A program made the translations under genes and the position numbers. DNA of 64,000 bases, from contig NZ_AQWP01000006.1 of NCBI RefSeq assembly GCF_000375585.1, positions 1 to 64,000 on the forward strand. Reading direction: 5' to 3'. Source of the stretch: Sinorhizobium meliloti 4H41. Lineage in GTDB: Bacteria; Pseudomonadota; Alphaproteobacteria; Rhizobiales; Rhizobiaceae. Under the pieces are notes generated by a model, which made no database searches, was not told the origin of the DNA, and worked only from the letters and a program-made list of their open reading frames with translations. Shown piece by piece: positions 45,815-56,010 of the stretch (positions are counted from its first letter, which is position 1; every line of letters starts with the position of its first letter).

Positions 45815-46822
45815 CTATTCGGCCGCTCGGCGTGCCGGGCCCGCCGTGACGCGCCGGGCGCGGCCGCGCCGCAGCAACGGGCGTTCGAGCATCATATAGG
45901 CAGCGATCCCTAAGAGCGTTCCCGAAAGAACCCCCGCGAACATCGTTGCGGGCGCGCCGAGCCCGATCGCAAGGCCTGCCTTGGCAACGACCGAAATCGC
46001 AAATGTGTGCCAGAGGTAGATCGAATAGGAGGCGTCTCCTAGAAGCCCCGGCAGCGGCAGCGCCCGCACGCAGCCGTTCACCTCGAGCGAAAGCACCCCG
46101 GTGACGAGCAGAACCGCCAGCGGCCCGGTCGTCAGTTCGTCGAATGGCAGACCGAGCACACCGATGAGAGCGAAGCCGCCGAGCGAGCAGGCGAGCAGCG
46201 CAGATCCGACGGCGAGCGGCGGTACCCTGCCCTTCAGCCAGAACTCCCCGATGATCATGCCGGCGACGAATTCCAGAATGACCGGTCGCGTATAGGTCAG
46301 CATCACCGGATCGTCGAAGGCGAGCACGCGGCCCGCGATCACCAAGGCAAGGAACAGCCCTGTGACGACGGGCAGCCGCCAGTTGCGCGGCATGAACAGC
46401 GAGCCGGCGAAGACGGCGTAGAAGAGCATCTCGAAATTGAGCGTCCAGCCCTGCACCAGCACAGGCCAAATCTCTCCACTGCTCGGCGAGCGCGCGGGGA
46501 CGAAGAACAGCGACGCCAGAACATGTTCCAGTGTCAGCACCAGATTGGGGAACAGACCCGCCAGTGCGCCCGCGACCATCACGGCGGTCGCGAGCCAATA
46601 GACCGGCACGATGCGGCGGCAGCGATCGGCGATGAATTCTACGGGGGTCACGGATCGGCGGTCGCTGATGACCCACATGATGAAGCCGCTGATGACGAAG
46701 AAAACATCGACGCCGGCGGCTCCGATCGTGAAATGATGGCCTGTCTTTTCCGCAGCATGGAAGAGCACGACGGCGATTGCCGCAGCCGCGCGAAGATATT
46801 GAATGCCGTAGATCGTCTTCAA
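45815..46822 (-). CDS. exoZ: Succinoglycan acetyltransferase ExoZ
   Basis: 335 residues. Acyltransferase 3 family with about ten membrane helices (YGIQYLRAAAAIAVVLFH at the start, VDVFFVISGFIM next). Adds acetyl groups to succinoglycan subunits. No ATG is available near the conserved start. The TTG at 46822 begins (M)KTIYGIQ and overlaps the exoQ stop as TTGA, so the start is translationally coupled. Confidence 0.92.
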   Translation of the reverse strand: MKTIYGIQYLRAAAAIAVVLFHAAEKTGHHFTIGAAGVDVFFVISGFIMWVISDRRSVTPVEFIADRCRRIVPVYWLATAVMVAGALAGLFPNLVLTLEHVLASLFFVPARSPSSGEIWPVLVQGWTLNFEMLFYAVFAGSLFMPRNWRLPVVTGLFLALVIAGRVLAFDDPVMLTYTRPVILEFVAGMIIGEFWLKGRVPPLAVGSALLACSLGGFALIGVLGLPFDELTTGPLAVLLVTGVLSLEVNGCVRALPLPGLLGDASYSIYLWHTFAISVVAKAGLAIGLGAPATMFAGVLSGTLLGIAAYMMLERPLLRRGRARRVTAGPARRAAE

Positions 46823-48126
46823 TGGCCGTCTCCCGGCCGCGGCATCATCGGGCCGAAAGACCGCCCGTATGGCGCCGGATGGAATCCTGGCGGCCAGAGC
46901 AGGGTCGCTGCCTGCCGGCGACGCGGTATCGTCAGTTTCCCCGCCGTGAAGTACAAAAGGAAGGATCCGACGTGGTAGGGGGTGAGAATATCGATTTCGA
47001 CGAAGGCACGAACGAAGAGCAGCGCGCCGACACCGAAGAGCACCATCGCCTCCGGATCGCGATCCTCCGCAAGGAGGCGCTTCAATTGGCCGACGAGCGC
47101 TGTGACCAGCACCATGGTAAGCAGGATCAGGCCGACCAGGCCCGTCTCCACGACCGCTTCGATGAAGGTGTTGTGGAAATGGAACCCGGCGCGCGAACCG
47201 ATATAGAACTCCTCCCATAGCCGCTCGGCCTCGGAGAAGCCCTGCACCCAATAGGCCTGGTAGCCGACGCCGAAGAGCGGCGACGCCTTCGCCGCCTCGA
47301 TGCCCTGCTGCCAGAGATAGGTGCGCCCGGTGAGCGTGGAATCCTTGCCGAAGGCGCCGAGGATCAGATCGACGCCGCCGGCATAGATCATCGCGACGGC
47401 GGCAACGCCGCCGAACACCGACGCGGCAATGAAGAGGAGCTTCCTGCTCGCGGGACGCAAGGCCGTGATCGCCCGCATCCCGATGCAAAGACCGATGACG
47501 GCCGCGGTCGTCAACACGGAGGTCGCCGATTGCGACGTCAGCAGGCAATAGGCGGCAAGCAATCCGGCAACCCCTGCCGCGCCCATCCATAGGCCCTTTT
47601 CCCCGAGCACAAAGACGGCCGCGAAGGCGAAGTAGATGCCGAGCGAGGCGTAGAAGCCCAACTGGTTCTTCGACGCGAATGCGCCAACGAAGCTGTAGGT
47701 GCCGTCCAGCGGATCGTAATGATAGGTACCGAAGAGCAGCGAATAGAGGAGCACGATTGCGGCGCCCGCAATCATGCCGCGCGTCAGCGTGCGGATGTCG
47801 ATCGTGCGCATTGCGATGAGCGCGCAGACGACATGGCTCAGATACTGTATTCCGGTGCGCAGCGACAAGGACGGGGCCGCAGACCAGAAGATCGAAATGC
47901 AGGCGAAGATGGTGAAGGCGAATATCCAGAGATAGCTGGCGTAGTTGCCGAGAACCTTTCGGTAGTCCACGAGGACGAGCGGCAGCCACAGGCCATAATA
48001 GGCGAGGATAGAAACCTGTCCGAAGCGCGCCGAATAGGCAAAGACGAAGAGCGACAAGGCCAAGGCGAAGATGCCGTAGACTTCATTCGCTCCAGGTCTG
48101 ACAAGGCTCGCCTTGGATATCCTCAT
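46819..48126 (-). CDS. exoQ: Succinoglycan polymerase ExoQ
   Basis: 435 residues with about eleven membrane helices, an O-antigen ligase/Wzy-type protein. Needed for high-molecular-weight succinoglycan in S. meliloti. A large periplasmic loop contains DSTLTGRTYLWQQG, where the GR-T segment is typical of the family. Seven bp after exoF. Confidence 0.93.
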   Translation of the reverse strand: MRISKASLVRPGANEVYGIFALALSLFVFAYSARFGQVSILAYYGLWLPLVLVDYRKVLGNYASYLWIFAFTIFACISIFWSAAPSLSLRTGIQYLSHVVCALIAMRTIDIRTLTRGMIAGAAIVLLYSLLFGTYHYDPLDGTYSFVGAFASKNQLGFYASLGIYFAFAAVFVLGEKGLWMGAAGVAGLLAAYCLLTSQSATSVLTTAAVIGLCIGMRAITALRPASRKLLFIAASVFGGVAAVAMIYAGGVDLILGAFGKDSTLTGRTYLWQQGIEAAKASPLFGVGYQAYWVQGFSEAERLWEEFYIGSRAGFHFHNTFIEAVVETGLVGLILLTMVLVTALVGQLKRLLAEDRDPEAMVLFGVGALLFVRAFVEIDILTPYHVGSFLLYFTAGKLTIPRRRQAATLLWPPGFHPAPYGRSFGPMMPRPGDGH

Positions 48127-48133
48127 GCCTGCC

Positions 48134-49399
48134 TCACCGCATTGCCAGTGCCGTATTCACCTTGATGACATCGCCGGGCAGCACGGGTGTGTTCTCCTCG
48201 GCGGCGATTTCGGTCGGCTTGCCGTCCTCGTCCCGAATGATCGAATAGGTAATCTCGGCGGCCTGATCTTCGAGCTGGGCGGCATCCGCCGACTGCAGCA
48301 GCGCCTCGGTCATGAGATCCCGGCTGGTGCCGAGCTTCAACGTCAGCGTGTCCAGCTCGGCTTCGGTGTTCTGCAACTCCTGAGCGAGCTGAGCATCCCA
48401 GTCGTTGCGGAGATTCGTTTCGTCCTGCGCCGCCTTGCTCGCATCCTGCTTTGCCTTGAGGGATGCGGTGTCGATGTCCAGCAGCGACGCCTGAACGTCC
48501 GCGACCCGCTGCTCGAGGGACAGTTTGCGCTGGCTGAGCGCCAGCCCTTTTTCGGCAAGGCTGTCGACCTTGTCGCGATCCTCGGTGGCAAGTTCGAGTT
48601 GGCGCGCCTGCGTTTCGGCTTTTTTTGCGAGTGCTTCTATCTCGCTTTGAAGAAGGGATTTCAGATCGGCAAGCGCATCGAGCTGACGCTTCTGGCGTTT
48701 GTCACGCGATTCCATAAGCGCGATCTCGCTGGCGAGCAGCTTGTCGGCGTCCGGAACGTTCTTGAGCTCCTCGGGCATGGGGATTGTGTTGCGCTTGCCG
48801 ATTTCGGCAAGCAGTCGCGCGCGGCGAATGAGCAGGCGGCTGCGCTCCGCAACCTGCACCGCGGATTCCCCGCTGGCATTGATGTAGTCGCGCGCGAATC
48901 GCTGGCCGTTATCCGCCCGCCGCAGCCCTCCCCCGAGACTGACGGCCTTCAAGACCGTCAAGTTGGGAGCATAGGGGTATTCTCCGGGCGTCTGCACCTC
49001 GCCGGAGAGATAGATCGGACGATATTGCGCCATCTCCACCGACGCGGATGGGCGATCCCTGAGGCCGAAAAGCTTCTGCATCTTGACGCCGATCTCTTCG
49101 GCCACCTCCGACGTCGTCTTGCCGGAGGCAGGCAGATCGCCGACGAAGGGCAGGGAAAGGTTGCCGGATGGGCCCACCGTATAGTCGCCGCTGACGGCAG
49201 ACCAGTCGCGGACCGTTCCTTCGGCGGTTTGCCACTCGGCCACGCGAACCCGAAGCTTGTCCATGACGCCGAGCCGGTATTCATCGGCCGACGCCAGCGA
49301 CGCCCCTGAGGCTGCGAGTGCAGCAAGGAGCGCCAGGCGGGTAAAACAGGAAGCCATGCGGGAACCAGCGGATTTCGCTGATCGTCTATTCGATTGCAT
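48134..49399 (-). CDS. exoF: Outer-membrane polysaccharide export protein ExoF
   Basis: 421 residues, as in S. meliloti. Signal peptide about 15-38 (cleavage after ASA). Polysaccharide export (OPX/SLBB) domain at about 40-170 (YRLGVMDKLRVRV, PIYLSGEVQTPGEYPY), then a long coiled coil (about 180-370, rich in Ala, Glu, Lys and Gln). Takes part in the first galactose step with ExoY and in export. Follows exoY with a 53-bp gap. Confidence 0.93.
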   Translation of the reverse strand: MQSNRRSAKSAGSRMASCFTRLALLAALAASGASLASADEYRLGVMDKLRVRVAEWQTAEGTVRDWSAVSGDYTVGPSGNLSLPFVGDLPASGKTTSEVAEEIGVKMQKLFGLRDRPSASVEMAQYRPIYLSGEVQTPGEYPYAPNLTVLKAVSLGGGLRRADNGQRFARDYINASGESAVQVAERSRLLIRRARLLAEIGKRNTIPMPEELKNVPDADKLLASEIALMESRDKRQKRQLDALADLKSLLQSEIEALAKKAETQARQLELATEDRDKVDSLAEKGLALSQRKLSLEQRVADVQASLLDIDTASLKAKQDASKAAQDETNLRNDWDAQLAQELQNTEAELDTLTLKLGTSRDLMTEALLQSADAAQLEDQAAEITYSIIRDEDGKPTEIAAEENTPVLPGDVIKVNTALAMR

Positions 49400-49452
49400 T
49401 TTTGGATATTTCCGTTGCTCGACGTTGCCCGTGCCGGGCCGGCGCCAAGATT

Positions 49453-50133
49453 TCAGTAGCTGCCGCGGGAGAGGCAGACGGCAGGGATCGTCTTAAAGAC
49501 AATGACAAGGTCGGCGAAAAGCGACCAGTTCTGGACATATTGCGTGTCGAAAGCGACGCGCGTGGCGTAGGAGACGTCGTTGCGGCCGCTGATCTGCCAG
49601 AGCCCCGTCAGGCCGGGACGCGAGCGCAGATAAAACACGGCGGCCGAATCATAGAGTTCGAGTTCGTCTTCGACCACCGGACGGGGGCCGACGACGCTCA
49701 TTTCACCGCGAATGATGTTGAGGAGCTGCGGCAACTCGTCGAGGCTGAGCTTACGCAGGACTGTCCCGACAACGGTCACACGCGGATCGTTCTGAAGCTT
49801 GCGTGTCGTACGCCATTCTTCATAAGCGTCGGGATTGTTCCTGAAAAACTCTTCCAGGACCTGGTCGCCCCTTTCCATCATCGTACGGAATTTCAGGCAC
49901 TTGAAGGATTGGCCGTTGTGACCGATTCGGCGATGGCCATAAAAGACGCTGCCGCCGTCCGAGAACTTGACGAGGGCCATGATGAGCAAAAAGAGCGGGC
50001 TGAAGAGAAGGAGGGCCACGGAGGCGGCAAGAATGTCGAAACTGCGTTTTGCCATGCCCCCGATCGGTCGGACTGCCCCGGTTTCCTCGGGGATAAAAAA
50101 CGGCGAACTGGCCGAGCGAGTCGCGGACTTCAT
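49453..50133 (-). CDS. exoY: Undecaprenyl-phosphate galactose phosphotransferase ExoY
   Basis: 226 residues from the ATG at 50133, which gives the S. meliloti length. Bacterial sugar transferase family: one membrane helix (about 32-55), then the catalytic core with [19 protein letters not shown] and [13 protein letters not shown]. Starts succinoglycan synthesis by moving galactose-1-phosphate to the lipid carrier. First gene of exoY-F-Q-Z. Counteracted by ExoX. Confidence 0.95.
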   Translation of the reverse strand: MKSATRSASSPFFIPEETGAVRPIGGMAKRSFDILAASVALLLFSPLFLLIMALVKFSDGGSVFYGHRRIGHNGQSFKCLKFRTMMERGDQVLEEFFRNNPDAYEEWRTTRKLQNDPRVTVVGTVLRKLSLDELPQLLNIIRGEMSVVGPRPVVEDELELYDSAAVFYLRSRPGLTGLWQISGRNDVSYATRVAFDTQYVQNWSLFADLVIVFKTIPAVCLSRGSY

Positions 50134-50903
50134 AGAGGTGACTCCATTTACGTTGGCGATTGTCGGTCCCGTGGGACGCGGGCTCATCTAACGTGAGTGT
50201 GTGGTCAGAATTTGTTTTTTGAAGGCGGAATGATGGCAGCCCTCCGGCGCCCGTCGCCCAGAGGTTTCAGGGCAGCTAAAGTCGCGAAATATTAACAAGA
50301 GTTAATTTTGGAGAGCGCAAATCAGGGTTAGGATAGTTCCCCGTGGCATCGCGCACCGGAAACATCATCGGGGGCTAGTTATTTCGGATTATAAAGTATT
50401 GTTAATAGACACATCATTCTGCACTGGCAGACAGCGGACCACTGGCGCACGAAATTGACGCGCGGCAACTTTCCTCGATAGTTTTTGCATCGCAACATTT
50501 TATTGCGGCGCACAGTTGCTCGGGCTGCCCGCCCAAACAGGTGTAACAAAAGTTGATTGGGAAAAAGGGCCGGCCACACGCCCTCAGAGGCAGCGTGCAA
50601 GACAGTTTTACGAAAGGCCCTGCAATTTTAGGGGCACGACGACCGCGTTCGCTCCGCATCCATTTCACGCGGCAAACTGCCCTCGAGATGGGGAACTTAT
50701 CCGCGATCACACCCGTTTGAATTGTGCGAAATGGAGCCAGTGCTTAAAGACGGCGGAAAGATTTCCGATGTATGCTCGACTGCAACAAAGTAGCGTTTCC
50801 CGGTTGAAGAGAAAAGCGGGCGCTAATATAGTGGCTGGGCAGGAGGAGAGGGCAACAACTCTAATGAGGTTCCCAATCGCAGACCCGAAGGTAGGTTAGC
50901 GCC
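50134..50903. other. 770-bp divergent control region between exoY and exoX
   Basis: AT-rich in the middle (50280-50420), including a TATAAT on the minus strand (50394-50399 region) that may belong to exoY. AT-rich control regions of this locus are known targets of MucR in S. meliloti; I cannot point to a specific site. An EcfG promoter faces exoX at 50692-50717. No gene is supported inside. Confidence 0.55.
50692..50717 (+). promoter_or_regulatory. EcfG-type promoter candidate of exoX
   Basis: GGAAC (50692-50696), 17 bp, CGTT (50714-50717): an exact match to the consensus with the longer allowed spacer. Predicted start near 50724, giving a leader of about 180 bases before the exoX ATG. Confidence 0.55.
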
Positions 50904-51200
50904 ATGTTCGCACCGCGTGTTTTTCTGAGCATGATCGGCGCGTTGGCGGCTTTTGCCGTTGCAACTTATTACCTCAACGGATCGCTCGCCTCGACGGCGA
51001 TTCAGACCCTGATCTGCGCAGTCCTTATTCAGGTCGGCTACTTCGTCGCCGTTCTTTTCCTCGTATGGAAAGAGGCACGGGAGCGCCGCAAGCTTTCTTC
51101 TCAGAAGCAGTTCGTGACGGCCGAAGCCGCCAACGATGAGAAGCAACCGGGGAAGGTCTCGTTGCGCAGACTGAACCGGCCTCATCATCTCAATTCCTGA
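50904..51200 (+). CDS. exoX: Exopolysaccharide synthesis inhibitor ExoX
   Basis: 98 residues, as in S. meliloti. Two membrane helices (about 8-28 and 35-58), then a basic tail with LVWKEARERRKL. Small inner-membrane protein that lowers succinoglycan output after transcription, in balance with ExoY. Divergent from exoY, with a long leader. Confidence 0.94.
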   Translation: MFAPRVFLSMIGALAAFAVATYYLNGSLASTAIQTLICAVLIQVGYFVAVLFLVWKEARERRKLSSQKQFVTAEAANDEKQPGKVSLRRLNRPHHLNS

Positions 51201-51333
51201 GCGGCTGACGCTGCTCTCCTTCGCACTTGCAAAAAGTTTTTCGCCTGACGCGTTTGCGACATGATCGCGCGGCATGGTTCGGCACCTTCGCGCCCTTGAG
51301 GCGCGGCAGCCGATAACTTGCTGGAGGCCTCAC

Positions 51334-52362
51334 ATGACCGCAGCCGCGCCGACGGACGTCTGCATCATCATTGCCGCGAAGAACGCCGCCGACACCATCG
51401 CGCCTGCCATCGCTTCGGCGCTTGCCGAACCGGAGGCGGCAGAAGTCGTCGTCATCGATGACGGCTCGACCGATGATACCGCTTCGGTGGCACGCGCTGC
51501 GGATGACGGAACGGGGCGGCTGAATGTCGTTCGCTTCGAAGAAAACCGCGGCCCCGCGGCCGCGCGCAATCATGCAATTGCGATCTCGCATTCTCCGCTT
51601 ATCGGCGTGCTCGACGCGGATGATTTCTTCTTTCCGGGACGTCTGGGCCAATTGCTTTCGCAGGACGGTTGGGACTTCGTCGCCGACAACATCGCCTTCA
51701 TCGATGCCGCGCAGGCGGCAAACGCGCATGGCAGGATCGACCGATTTGACCCTACTCCCCGGCTCATCGATCTTGTCGGCTTCGTCGAAGGAAACATCTC
51801 GCGGCGCGGCTTGCGGCGCGGCGAAATCGGCTTTCTGAAGCCGCTGATGCGGCGGGCCTTCCTCGACCAGCACGGCCTGCGCTACAACGAGACGCTGCGC
51901 CTCGGCGAAGACTACGATCTATACGCTCGCGCGCTCGCCAATGGCGCACGCTACAAGATCATCCACAGTTGCGGCTATGCCGCCGTCGTCCGCGGCAATT
52001 CGCTGAGCGGCAGTCACCGGACGATCGACCTCAAGCGTCTCTATGAGGCGGACCGTGCAATTCTCGCAAGGAGCCGACTGAGCAGCGACGGGGAAGCGGC
52101 GGTCCGCCGGCATGAGCGGCACATTCGCGACCGCTACGAACTACGGCATTTTCTCGATCTCAAGAATCAGCAGGGCTTTGGTCGTGCAATCGGCTACGCC
52201 CTGACCCATCCGGCCGCACTGCCGGCGATCGTTGGCGGAATTCTTGCGGACAAGACCGAACGTTTTCGTCCGTCCGGTTCGCCCGCGCCCCTCGCTCTCG
52301 GTGGAAAGGGCGAAGTGCGCTATCTGCTCGAGGCTCTCGCCGTGGATCACCCTCAAAAATAA
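51334..52362 (+). CDS. exoU: Succinoglycan glucosyltransferase ExoU
   Basis: 342 residues from ATG 51334, preceded by CTGGAGG. Family 2 glycosyltransferase: nucleotide-binding VVVIDDGSTDDT and the metal motif LDADD. In S. meliloti it adds the sixth sugar of the octasaccharide. The end overlaps convergent exoV by 10 bp. Confidence 0.94.
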   Translation: MTAAAPTDVCIIIAAKNAADTIAPAIASALAEPEAAEVVVIDDGSTDDTASVARAADDGTGRLNVVRFEENRGPAAARNHAIAISHSPLIGVLDADDFFFPGRLGQLLSQDGWDFVADNIAFIDAAQAANAHGRIDRFDPTPRLIDLVGFVEGNISRRGLRRGEIGFLKPLMRRAFLDQHGLRYNETLRLGEDYDLYARALANGARYKIIHSCGYAAVVRGNSLSGSHRTIDLKRLYEADRAILARSRLSSDGEAAVRRHERHIRDRYELRHFLDLKNQQGFGRAIGYALTHPAALPAIVGGILADKTERFRPSGSPAPLALGGKGEVRYLLEALAVDHPQK

Positions 52363-53303
52363 TCCCGGCGTATGCCGTCGAGCACCGTGCGGAAGCGCTC
52401 CTTGCGCTCTGCCAGCGCACTGTCCCTGCTCAATTGCGGCGCCGCCCGGCTTGCCTGCCACAGCGCCAGCGTCGCCGGCGCAGCGAGCGCTCGCTTGGCG
52501 GCAGCGCGCAATGACGTCTGGCGTGGCTCACGCTCGGCGACGGCCAGGTCTCCGTCGATCTGCCGGCGGTTCGGGTCCTCCGGCTGCGGCTCCTTCGCCT
52601 GGAAACCCATGCCCCAGAAACGGGCTCCCTTGATCATGGCTTCCGCCCGCGTCGACACCGGCACCCGCCGGGGGCGGTAGGTGACATCGAGGGTCTGGGC
52701 CCAGTCGTTCCACTTGAAACTGTTGATGCTGTGCGACGTACTGACCGCGGTCCAGGGAACGCGGAACGCGTCGGCCAGGATGGCGCCGTGCATGGATTCG
52801 GCGACGATAAGCTCCGACTGGCCGATCTTTCGGATGACGTCCTTGGCCTCGCCACGCGGGTCGATATAGTTGAGACCGACCGCGTCGCAGATCGCCGGCC
52901 ACAATCCGGCGATCGCCGATTCCCAGTGTGGTACGAAGCTTCTTTTATAGATCTTTCGAAGGTCTTGGAACTCCGGAAGGTCAGCGACCATCACCGCAGG
53001 ATCGATGATGCCGAGCTCGGGAGCCACGCCGACCTTCGCAGCCGTCAGCGGGCCACGGACCGAGCGGATATCCCACTCCTTAGGGTCGCTCATGTCGGGA
53101 AGCGTGCCGTAGCCGAAACCGCTGCCGATGACGAGCTTATGGGTAGCCTCGGGCAGCAGAGCGCGGTTCAAGACCGTCCCGACCCCCACGAGCAGCGTCT
53201 CCGGATGGACTTCGCGAAAACCGGGCAGCAGGAAATCCCAAAGCCACAGGTTCAGGTCGTCACCAAAATTTCCGTGCTGGGATTCCCAATAATACGGCTT
53301 CAT
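52353..53303 (-). CDS. exoV: Pyruvyl (ketal) transferase ExoV
   Basis: 316 residues from ATG 53303 (MKPYYWES), equal to S. meliloti ExoV. Polysaccharide pyruvyl transferase family: HGNFGDDLNLWLWD at the N-terminus and AESMHGAILADAF. Adds the terminal pyruvate ketal needed for export and polymerisation. Follows exoW with a 115-bp gap. Confidence 0.94.
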   Translation of the reverse strand: MKPYYWESQHGNFGDDLNLWLWDFLLPGFREVHPETLLVGVGTVLNRALLPEATHKLVIGSGFGYGTLPDMSDPKEWDIRSVRGPLTAAKVGVAPELGIIDPAVMVADLPEFQDLRKIYKRSFVPHWESAIAGLWPAICDAVGLNYIDPRGEAKDVIRKIGQSELIVAESMHGAILADAFRVPWTAVSTSHSINSFKWNDWAQTLDVTYRPRRVPVSTRAEAMIKGARFWGMGFQAKEPQPEDPNRRQIDGDLAVAEREPRQTSLRAAAKRALAAPATLALWQASRAAPQLSRDSALAERKERFRTVLDGIRRDYF

Positions 53304-53418
53304 GACCGTCTCCGTTTGTAATTGTGAGGCGACCCGACACGCGCCGCGGCAAATGTCGTCGCTTGATTTCCGGGTGTTGTCAGCGCAAGCAGCGCGTGCC
53401 CGATCGGGCCGAAGGAAG

Positions 53419-54378
53419 TTAGCGGGATAGTTTTCCAACCGCCAATTCGGCGGCGCTGCCGATCAATCGCGGGTCTCGCCAGAGCCAGCGGGCAAGAAGA
53501 TCGAATTGCGGCAGTTTCCTGCGCTTTATCCGGCGTGCCTGGCTCCATAGCGCCTGCCGCCGCGCCGTATGCTTGTAGGATCGGATCGCCTCCATCGCCT
53601 TTGGCCGGTTACGATATCGGCCTTCGAGCGTGTCGAGTGCAACCCAGGTGTTGAACTGCTGCTTCAGGAACTGCGGCGAGTCGTTATCGATCGAATGAAA
53701 GATGTTGAGCCCTTCGCCGCGCACCGCGCCCGCTGCATCGCAAAGAACGACGCGCTTGGATGCGAGCACGCAGTCGCAGAAGAAGAGCACGTCCTCGGCC
53801 GCAAGTTTGAGCGTGGCCTCGAAACGCACCTTTTCGAAGAGCTTGCGCCCGATCACCATGCAGGACATGTGGAGAAAGCTCCAGTTCTTCAGCATGACGT
53901 CCTGAAGCTCGGGGAGCTCGACGACGAGCGGGCTTTCCGAGAGGCGCGTGACCGTCTCGCTCTTTTCGAGATCCGCGACCCCGAAATGATAGTAGAAGGC
54001 GTCGCCGCCCGTGATCGAGGCCCAATAGCAGTCGGCGTCGAAACGCGTCATGCTTTGATAGGCGTTCAGGAGATGATCCGGCGTCCAGACGTCGTCGGAA
54101 TCGAGGAAAGCGACGAAGTCGCTGTCGGCAGGAACATTATCGAGACCGGTATTGCGCGCGCCACCCGGCCCGCCGTTGGGCTGACGGATGACGGTGATGC
54201 GCTCCCTTTTTTCCTGGGCGAGCCCGGCAAGCTCGTCCGCTATCGGATAGGGGGATTCGTCGTCGATCACGAGAACGTGGAAATCCTCGAGCGTCTGAGC
54301 AAAAACGGATGCCAGCGCGCGCCGGAGAATTCCGGGTTCCTTCTGGTAGTACGGAATGACAACTGTGAGCTTCGCCAT
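53419..54378 (-). CDS. exoW: Succinoglycan glucosyltransferase ExoW
   Basis: 319 residues, as in S. meliloti. Family 2 glycosyltransferase with VIPYYQKEPGILRRA, VIDDESP and FLDSDDVW. Adds a late glucose of the octasaccharide side chain. Divergent from exoT. Confidence 0.94.
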   Translation of the reverse strand: MAKLTVVIPYYQKEPGILRRALASVFAQTLEDFHVLVIDDESPYPIADELAGLAQEKRERITVIRQPNGGPGGARNTGLDNVPADSDFVAFLDSDDVWTPDHLLNAYQSMTRFDADCYWASITGGDAFYYHFGVADLEKSETVTRLSESPLVVELPELQDVMLKNWSFLHMSCMVIGRKLFEKVRFEATLKLAAEDVLFFCDCVLASKRVVLCDAAGAVRGEGLNIFHSIDNDSPQFLKQQFNTWVALDTLEGRYRNRPKAMEAIRSYKHTARRQALWSQARRIKRRKLPQFDLLARWLWRDPRLIGSAAELAVGKLSR

Positions 54379-54502
54379 CTTTTCGCCCCTGCGGTTTCTC
54401 TAAAAAGAGTCTGCGTGGTCTCCTCCCACCGGGTCGCGGCCGTATATCTAGAGTCTGTCCTTTGCATTCCTCCTTCAAAGGACTTTCACGGAATCCTCGC
54501 CA

Positions 54503-55987
54503 ATGACCCCAACCGTTAACGCAAAAACCGTAACGCGCAACGTCGGCTGGAGCGTTCTTTCCAAGACAGGGACATTCGGGCTTAAATTTGTCACGGTCCC
54601 GATTCTGGCCCGCATTCTGTCTCCCGAGGAGTTCGGCGCCGTCGCCGTTGCGCTCACCGTGGTGCAGTTCCTCGCCATGATCGGCGGCGCCGGCCTCACC
54701 TCCGCACTCGTCATCCAGCAGGATGAGGAGATGGAAACCGTGCACTCGGTTTTCTGGGCGAACCTCGCCATCGCGCTCATGATGGCGCTCGGACTGTTCG
54801 TTTTTGCCGAGCCTCTGGCCACGCTGCTCGGCGCGCCGGAGGCTGCCTACCTGCTAAGGATCATGAGCCTGCTGATCCCGCTGCAGCTCGGCGGCGACGT
54901 CGCCTATTCGCTGCTTGTCCGGAGGATGAATTTCCGCAAGGACGCCGTCTGGAGCATGATCTCCGAATCGCTCGGTGCCGTTATTGCCGTCCTTCTGGCG
55001 CTGCTCGGTTTCGGCATATGGTCGCTGCTCGCCCAGCTTTTCGTCTCGGCGCTGGTGCGCCTGTCCGGCCTCTATGCCGTTTCCCGCTACGCACCGCGCT
55101 TCGTATTCTCGCTGCAACGCGTCCTGGCGCTCAGCCGCTTCAGTTTCGGCATGATGGGTTCCGAGATCGCGAACTTCATCACCTTCCAATCCCCGATGGT
55201 CGTCATCTCCCGCTATCTCGGGCTGTCCGATGCCGGCGCCTATTCGGCGGCGAATCGGTTCGCGAGCATCCCGAACCAGGTCGTCCTCTCCGCCGTCATG
55301 GGTGTGCTGTTCCCAACCTTCGGCCAGATGATGCATGATCGCGAGCGGCGTTCACAGGCGCTGATGCTCAGCACTCAGGTGACCACCGTCCTGCTGGCGC
55401 CGATGATGTTCGGCCTCTGGGCACTTGCCGAGCCGGCGATGCTCGTACTTTTCGGGAGCCAATGGGCCTATGCCTGGCCGGTCCTCGGACTTCTCGCGCT
55501 ATCGAAAGGGATTCTCACCCCCTGCAGCACGTTCATTCCCTATCTGAAGGGGGTCGGCCAGGGAGCCGTCCTGTTCTGGTGGGCACTGATTCGCGCGATT
55601 GCGACAACGGGTGCGGTCGCCTACGGAGCCATCGACGGCTCGCTGGTCGAGGCGATGATCTGGCTGTGCATCGTCAATGCCGTAACGCTTGTCGGATACT
55701 CCTGGGTGGTGTTTCGTGCCGACAGTACGCCCTTCGTCAAGGGCTTGTTCCTATCCAGCCGGCCGATGATCGCGGCTCTGCTGATGGCGCTCGTCGTCCG
55801 TTTCCTGCTCGAGCATTTCGGCGCCCATGTGCCGAACGCCGTTCTGCAATTGGTCGCCGGAACGGTCATCGGCACCGTTATCTACACGGTTCTGATCCTT
55901 CTGACGGAGCGATCGCTGTTGCGGAGGCTCCTGGAAATGGCACGAGCACGCAAGCCGAGAGCCGCTCCCGCAGCAGCCGCCGAATAG
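54503..55987 (+). CDS. exoT: Succinoglycan repeat-unit transporter ExoT (flippase)
   Basis: 494 residues with about fourteen membrane helices, of the MOP/Wzx polysaccharide flippase superfamily. Start region NVGWSVLSKTGTFGLKFVTV. Moves lipid-linked subunits across the inner membrane and affects low-molecular-weight succinoglycan in S. meliloti. A strong terminator follows. Confidence 0.95.
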   Translation: MTPTVNAKTVTRNVGWSVLSKTGTFGLKFVTVPILARILSPEEFGAVAVALTVVQFLAMIGGAGLTSALVIQQDEEMETVHSVFWANLAIALMMALGLFVFAEPLATLLGAPEAAYLLRIMSLLIPLQLGGDVAYSLLVRRMNFRKDAVWSMISESLGAVIAVLLALLGFGIWSLLAQLFVSALVRLSGLYAVSRYAPRFVFSLQRVLALSRFSFGMMGSEIANFITFQSPMVVISRYLGLSDAGAYSAANRFASIPNQVVLSAVMGVLFPTFGQMMHDRERRSQALMLSTQVTTVLLAPMMFGLWALAEPAMLVLFGSQWAYAWPVLGLLALSKGILTPCSTFIPYLKGVGQGAVLFWWALIRAIATTGAVAYGAIDGSLVEAMIWLCIVNAVTLVGYSWVVFRADSTPFVKGLFLSSRPMIAALLMALVVRFLLEHFGAHVPNAVLQLVAGTVIGTVIYTVLILLTERSLLRRLLEMARARKPRAAPAAAAE

Positions 55988-56010
55988 TCAGACGTGCCCG
56001 ACTGTGGAGA

